DNA from: Candidatus Dojkabacteria bacterium UBA3081
GTDB lineage: Bacteria; Patescibacteriota; Dojkabacteria; SC72
DNA length: 8,537 nt
NCBI GenBank assembly: GCA_002366615.1
Contig: DFBL01000056.1
Span: 3,102-11,638, forward strand
Direction of reading: 5' to 3'
In this document: piece after piece, positions 6,114-8,537 of the stretch
How the letters are laid out: each line of letters opens with the position of its first letter
How positions within the stretch are numbered: position 1 is the stretch's first letter
Notes under the pieces: model-generated
The model's input: only the letters and a program-made list of their open reading frames with translations
Database searches by the model: none
What the model was told of the DNA's origin: nothing
Program-made: the position numbers and the translations under genes

Positions 6114-6658
6114 TACATACAGAATCTATCTGGATCATCTTGATACTTTTCAATCTTTTGGAATACCCTATTTCTAATCTTTTCCAATCTTTTGTATTCA
6201 TTCTCTCTAATATCAAAGTAAAATTGTATTATTTGATCTAGTGATGTATATCCCCTTTCAGGGGAGGGGTTATCGTCTGTTATCTGTCCTTCACAAATAC
6301 TCTTTGCTAAAGAGATAATTAAACCATCTCTTGAAGCATCTTTCTGCTTTCTTAACTTCTTAGGGAGTTTGCTGTACTTATCAATTAGTCTATTTGCCTC
6401 TTCATCTTTACAGTTAACAGATTTCTTTGCCTCATCAAAAACAGATTCTCTAAGATCGTCTAATGTTTCTTGCCCATTAATTAAAAAAGTAAAACGTAAT
6501 ATTTGATCTAAGGAAGTATATCCTTTAGTAGGGGAAGGGTTGTCATCTGTGATATCTCCAGTGGATACTCTCTGTGCAATTTGAGCAACTAAACACTCTC
6601 TAAATCTCTCCTCCCCTTGGGTAGATCCTTCTAGTTCGAGTTCGTGTGCTTCTGTCAT
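6110..6658 (-). CDS. Unrecognised 182-residue protein with an internal duplication
   Basis: I do not recognise this family. It is a soluble-looking protein with no signal peptide or membrane segment and an acidic N-terminus. Two copies of one unit occur with a period of exactly 90 residues: about 20-79 and 110-169. Both contain ITDDNPSP (36-43 and 126-133) and GYTSLDQI (46-53 and 136-143), followed by an F-x-F pattern and then charged, probably helical sequence. A Lys-rich linker (KLPKKLRKQK, 98-107) joins them. Outside the core the copies diverge, so both are probably under selection. Reading frame integrity over 182 codons and conservation of the duplicated protein motif support a real gene. 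It starts 50 bases beyond rnpB with no terminator between, and ends tail to tail against fmt. The ATG has no Shine-Dalgarno sequence; TATACT ends 10 bases before it. Confidence 0.85.
   Translation of the reverse strand: MTEAHELELEGSTQGEERFRECLVAQIAQRVSTGDITDDNPSPTKGYTSLDQILRFTFLINGQETLDDLRESVFDEAKKSVNCKDEEANRLIDKYSKLPKKLRKQKDASRDGLIISLAKSICEGQITDDNPSPERGYTSLDQIIQFYFDIRENEYKRLEKIRNRVFQKIEKYQDDPDRFCMY
6230..6283 (-). repeat. Second copy of the duplicated motif in the 182-residue protein
   Basis: Encodes residues 126-143. The same motif is found 270 bases away at 6500-6553, with 16 of 18 residues identical, the differences being Glu-Arg for Thr-Lys at residues 134-135. Confidence 0.9.
6500..6553 (-). 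repeat. First copy of the duplicated motif in the 182-residue protein
   Basis: Encodes residues 36-53. The copy at 6230-6283 differs at many third codon positions while the protein is nearly unchanged, which indicates purifying selection on both copies. Confidence 0.9.
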
Positions 6659-6668
6659 GGTTTACTGT

Positions 6669-6674
6669 AGTATA
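6669..6674 (-). promoter_or_regulatory. Possible -10 box of the 182-residue protein gene
   Basis: TATACT, five of six to consensus, ends 10 bases before the ATG at 6658. There is no good -35 and no ribosome site. Read-through from rnpB is an alternative source of transcript. Confidence 0.35.
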
Positions 6675-6708
6675 GTTATTGTAATTGTATTTTAGCAGAA
6701 ATATTTAA

Positions 6709-7015
6709 AATGCGTAAGTATCAAGTAAGCCGGATTCTGTATTAAACGATCATCTGTCTATGCGGCTATGCCTTGCTCCGAGGGGGGTTGCCACGCAATA
6801 CTGTATTACTACAGTACCCGGTAGTCTCTTACACTACCATTTCACCCTTACCTAAATGAATAGGCGGTATAACTTTCTGTTGCCCTTTTCTCCGAAAGAT
6901 CACTCCCTCCCAACTTTCGTTGGCACCCATCATAATATGTTTATGACTGACATGGAGTCCGGACTTTCCTCACTAATTGTTAAACTAGCGCGATCGTATA
7001 TGATACTTACGCATT
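6709..7015 (-). ncRNA. rnpB: RNase P RNA, reduced form
   Basis: Catalytic RNA that removes 5' leaders from tRNA precursors. The minus strand holds GAGGAAAGTCCGGACTCC near the 5' end, GGTAAGGGTGAAA in the middle and ACAGAATCCGGCTTAC near the 3' end, the universal core of bacterial RNase P RNA. P1 is a perfect 15-bp helix joining 7001-7015 with 6709-6723. P2 pairs 6992-6997 with 6746-6751, P3 is the hairpin 6973-6988, and P4 pairs 6958-6966 with 6727-6734 with the conserved bulged U at 6963. P8 is at 6930-6946, P9 (GAAA loop) at 6910-6923, P12 only 4 bp at 6851-6864, P13 at 6820-6838, P14 (GUAA loop) at 6800-6815. The canonical P15-P18 region seems replaced by a 3-bp GGC-AUA-GCC element at 6764-6772. 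At about 307 bases it is shorter than the usual 350-400. Ends are set by P1 and are accurate to a few bases. Confidence 0.97.
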
Positions 7016-7018
7016 AAT

Positions 7019-7027
7019 ATTATACCA
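7019..7027 (-). promoter_or_regulatory. Extended -10 promoter of rnpB
   Basis: TGGTATAAT on the minus strand is a TGn extended -10 with a perfect hexamer and no visible -35. The predicted start is 7012-7013, at the outer end of helix P1, so little or no 5' trimming is needed. The promoter overlaps the region just past the stop codon of the DUF4349 gene. Confidence 0.75.
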
Positions 7028-7033
7028 TTTACC

Positions 7034-7930
7034 CTATTTCTTAGTCTTTTTTCTTTTAACCAGATACTTAACAACAAATAGGGGAATTAATATTAAGGGT
7101 GAGAATACAATTACCCATATTAAGAGATTAACAAATCCCTTAAGTACACTAAGAAGGGATTTAATAGCGGATTTGAATTCTCCCCATGGTTTCCACTCAT
7201 CCTCTGTAATATTTAACCCAGTTTTGTCTACACTAAACGTTACAGACATATATGAATAGTCAGTCTGACTATCAAAATATCTCTTTCTTTGTTCATAACT
7301 CTCTATCTCTCCCCTTACTGTATTTAATTCTCTTTGGACAGCCAGTATATCAGTAACTGTTTCTGCTGTTTCCATAATCTTGGTTAATTGTTGCTCTGTA
7401 TTTCTTAGATTATTTAATCTAGAAGTAATATCGATATATTCCTCTGTTACATCAGTTGTAGATAGATTCGCATCATAGATATCACCTTCTATCTCTCTAA
7501 GGGATTCATAGTATTTTTCAAATTCTGAAACCTCAACCTTTGTAGTAATTACTACGACTCTGTCGTTTCCTTTTCCATGATCATATATGTTAGTAATCTG
7601 TGCCAAGTATTGAGTATTAACAGATTTCATACTATCAATTGCATCTTCTATATCCTCCACTAGAAATGATATACTACCGTTTTTTTGCAATTTCGAACCT
7701 TGTGCATCATTTATTAATTGCTCTGAAGAAAGAGAATCTCTTTCGAAAGAACTCGATTCTCCTGTATATGCTAAGTCTGGAGCAAGAATTTCATCCATAC
7801 CGGAATCATAACTAACACCAGATTTATATGAGGAAAGATACATTCTTTGTCCTACAAGAAAAACAAATATCGCTATAGACAGAAATCCTCCAATTACACC
7901 TAAGACAATAAATAGAGTCTTCTTTTGCAT
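7034..7930 (-). CDS. DUF4349-family membrane protein
   Basis: The 298-residue protein has a hydrophobic segment at about residues 5-27, a Ser-rich extracytoplasmic stretch, the DUF4349 domain from about 80, and a second membrane segment at about 265-290 followed by a basic tail VKRKKTKK. Hallmarks are VTEEYIDITSRLNNLRNTE (161-179), LAVQRELNTVRGEIE (196-210) and SYMSVTFSV (226-234). Residues 165-218 look like a coiled coil flanked by two beta-rich halves. Many DUF4349 proteins are lipoproteins; this one has no lipobox cysteine and is anchored by the helix instead. Both ends are probably cytoplasmic with the domain outside the membrane. Its function is unknown. It follows rpsI by 68 bases with a possible own promoter and is followed by rnpB without a terminator. 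No Shine-Dalgarno sequence precedes the ATG. Confidence 0.9.
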   Translation of the reverse strand: MQKKTLFIVLGVIGGFLSIAIFVFLVGQRMYLSSYKSGVSYDSGMDEILAPDLAYTGESSSFERDSLSSEQLINDAQGSKLQKNGSISFLVEDIEDAIDSMKSVNTQYLAQITNIYDHGKGNDRVVVITTKVEVSEFEKYYESLREIEGDIYDANLSTTDVTEEYIDITSRLNNLRNTEQQLTKIMETAETVTDILAVQRELNTVRGEIESYEQRKRYFDSQTDYSYMSVTFSVDKTGLNITEDEWKPWGEFKSAIKSLLSVLKGFVNLLIWVIVFSPLILIPLFVVKYLVKRKKTKK

Positions 7931-7961
7931 ATTAATACGAAAAATAAAGTAATATCTTTAA

Positions 7962-7990
7962 ATGATATAACTAGGAGAGTATGATTGCAA
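7962..7990 (-). promoter_or_regulatory. Possible promoter of the DUF4349 gene
   Basis: TTGCAA (7990-7985) and TATCAT (7967-7962) on the minus strand are 17 bases apart, in the gap between rpsI and the DUF4349 gene. The same -35 hexamer and spacing occur upstream of the CAP gene. The leader would be about 25 bases. No terminator separates it from rpsI. Confidence 0.45.
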
Positions 7991-7998
7991 TGAGGTTA

Positions 7999-8397
7999 TT
8001 AACGCTTAGAGAACTGAGGCTTCTTTCTAGCTTTTACATGGTTGTACTTCTTTCTCTCAACTGCTCTAGGATCTCTAGTAACTAAATCTTCTTTTCTTAA
8101 AACTGGTTTTAATGATTCATCCATAGAGTATAGGGCTCTACTTACACCAAGTTGTACAGCATCTATTTGAGAGCTTTTTCCCCCTCCTCTTACCTTTGCT
8201 GAAAAGTGATATTTATCATTAAGTCCTGTTACAGTAAAAGGTTTATTTACTTGATCAACAGAATCTTTAATTGAATAGAAGTACTTGTCTATAGCTTTTC
8301 CATTAACAGTAGATGCTTTTTCTCCTGCATAAATTCTTACTCTAGCTGTACTTGTTTTTCTTCGGCCAATTCCTTCAAAATATGTATCCTTACTCAC
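7999..8397 (-). CDS. rpsI: Ribosomal protein S9 (uS9)
   Basis: Small-subunit protein whose C-terminal tail reaches the P-site tRNA anticodon region. The 132-residue product shows YFEGIGRRKTSTARVRI at the start (6-22), VRGGG (69-73), RDPRAVERKK (108-117) and the conserved C-terminus KARKKPQFSKR. The glycine-rich segment after RGGG is diverged. The start is GTG at 8397, since an in-frame TGA two codons upstream excludes a longer product and the first conserved residues follow at once. No Shine-Dalgarno sequence is present; the gene begins 11 bases after the rplM stop, so coupling with L13 translation is likely. The rplM-rpsI order is the usual bacterial one. Confidence 0.98.
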   Translation of the reverse strand: MSKDTYFEGIGRRKTSTARVRIYAGEKASTVNGKAIDKYFYSIKDSVDQVNKPFTVTGLNDKYHFSAKVRGGGKSSQIDAVQLGVSRALYSMDESLKPVLRKEDLVTRDPRAVERKKYNHVKARKKPQFSKR

Positions 8398-8408
8398 TTC
8401 TCAATTAA

Positions 8409-8537
8409 TTATAATTTATACTCTTTAGGTTTTTGAGCCTCATGTTTATGCTCGTCCCCTTTATATATGAACATTCTTTCCATTCTACCCTCTCTTAGTA
8501 TGTTTTTAGGTAGCATATTCTTTACTGCTAAATATAT
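8409..8537 (-). CDS. rplM: Ribosomal protein L13 (uL13), C-terminal part only
   Basis: The last 42 codons of rplM, cut by the right window edge. LAVKNMLPKNILREGRMER matches the conserved A-V-x-x-M-L-P-K-N segment of L13, and HKHEAQKPKEYKL matches the HPHEAQQP-type C-terminus. L13 binds 23S rRNA early in large-subunit assembly. Its TAA is 11 bases before the rpsI GTG, in the standard rplM-rpsI operon order. The promoter lies outside the window. Confidence 0.95.
   Translation of the reverse strand: MYLAVKNMLPKNILREGRMERMFIYKGDEHKHEAQKPKEYKL

Noticed and set aside
6252..6264. CCCC-TTTCA-GGGG hairpin downstream of fmt as a terminator
   Set aside because: The stem is only 4 bp, it has no T-tract, and it lies within the coding sequence of the opposite gene.
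6709..7015. Reading the hairpin-rich segment as a riboswitch or a CRISPR-like array
   Set aside because: The conserved P4 strands, GGUAAGGGUGAAA and the closing P1 helix identify RNase P RNA; there are no regularly spaced repeats.
7034..7930. Reading the DUF4349 protein as a lipoprotein
   Set aside because: Many family members are lipoproteins, but no cysteine follows the N-terminal hydrophobic segment here.
1..8537. UGA recoding, as found in some Patescibacteria
   Set aside because: No gene here ends in TGA, but none contains an in-frame TGA either; all genes reach family length with the standard code. The lack of TGA stops fits low GC content.

Overview
The window looks like a chromosomal piece from a member of the Candidate Phyla Radiation (Patescibacteria). 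The clues are low GC, tightly packed housekeeping genes on short intergenic gaps, protein sequences that are recognisable but clearly diverged from model bacteria, a very small RNase P RNA, many genes with no Shine-Dalgarno sequence, and a CAP-domain protein opening with a motif I associate with Patescibacteria. No in-frame TGA interrupts any recognised gene, so the standard bacterial code is assumed. Seven stops are TAA, two are TAG and none is TGA. I cannot name the phylum with confidence; a Dojkabacteria-like or other low-GC CPR lineage is a guess.

Layout, left to right. At 1-429 (minus) is the N-terminal part of a secreted or membrane-anchored CAP (SCP/YkwD-like) protein that runs off the left edge. 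At 601-873 (minus) is an HU-type nucleoid protein with a strong promoter, a strong ribosome binding site and a clear terminator. A gene-free stretch of 445 bases follows, holding only the HU promoter and leader and the terminator of rny. At 1319-2839 (minus) is RNase Y. At 3059-5115 (minus) is a two-gene queA-tgt operon for queuosine modification of tRNA. Divergent from it, across 53 bases, is fmt (5169-6113, plus), the only plus-strand gene. It meets tail to tail, sharing TTAA, a minus-strand gene for an unrecognised 182-residue protein built of two copies of a unit with a 90-residue period. Just upstream of that gene is rnpB (6709-7015, minus), then a DUF4349 membrane protein (7034-7930), rpsI (7999-8397) and the 3' end of rplM (8409-8537, running off the right edge).

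Functionally the window is mostly RNA metabolism and translation: tRNA 5' processing (rnpB), tRNA wobble modification (tgt, queA), initiator tRNA formylation (fmt), mRNA decay (rny) and ribosomal proteins L13 and S9. HU and two envelope-facing proteins (CAP and DUF4349) make up the rest. There is no CRISPR array, transposase, integrase, toxin-antitoxin pair or tRNA gene that I can see.

I do not see a new multi-gene system. The items most worth a second look are the RNase P RNA, which seems to lack the whole P15-P18 region including the loop that binds the tRNA CCA end; the unrecognised tandem-repeat protein beside it; the altered substrate-pocket motifs in Tgt and QueA; and a pattern of -10-like boxes 10-14 bases from start codons that lack a Shine-Dalgarno sequence, suggesting leaderless messages.
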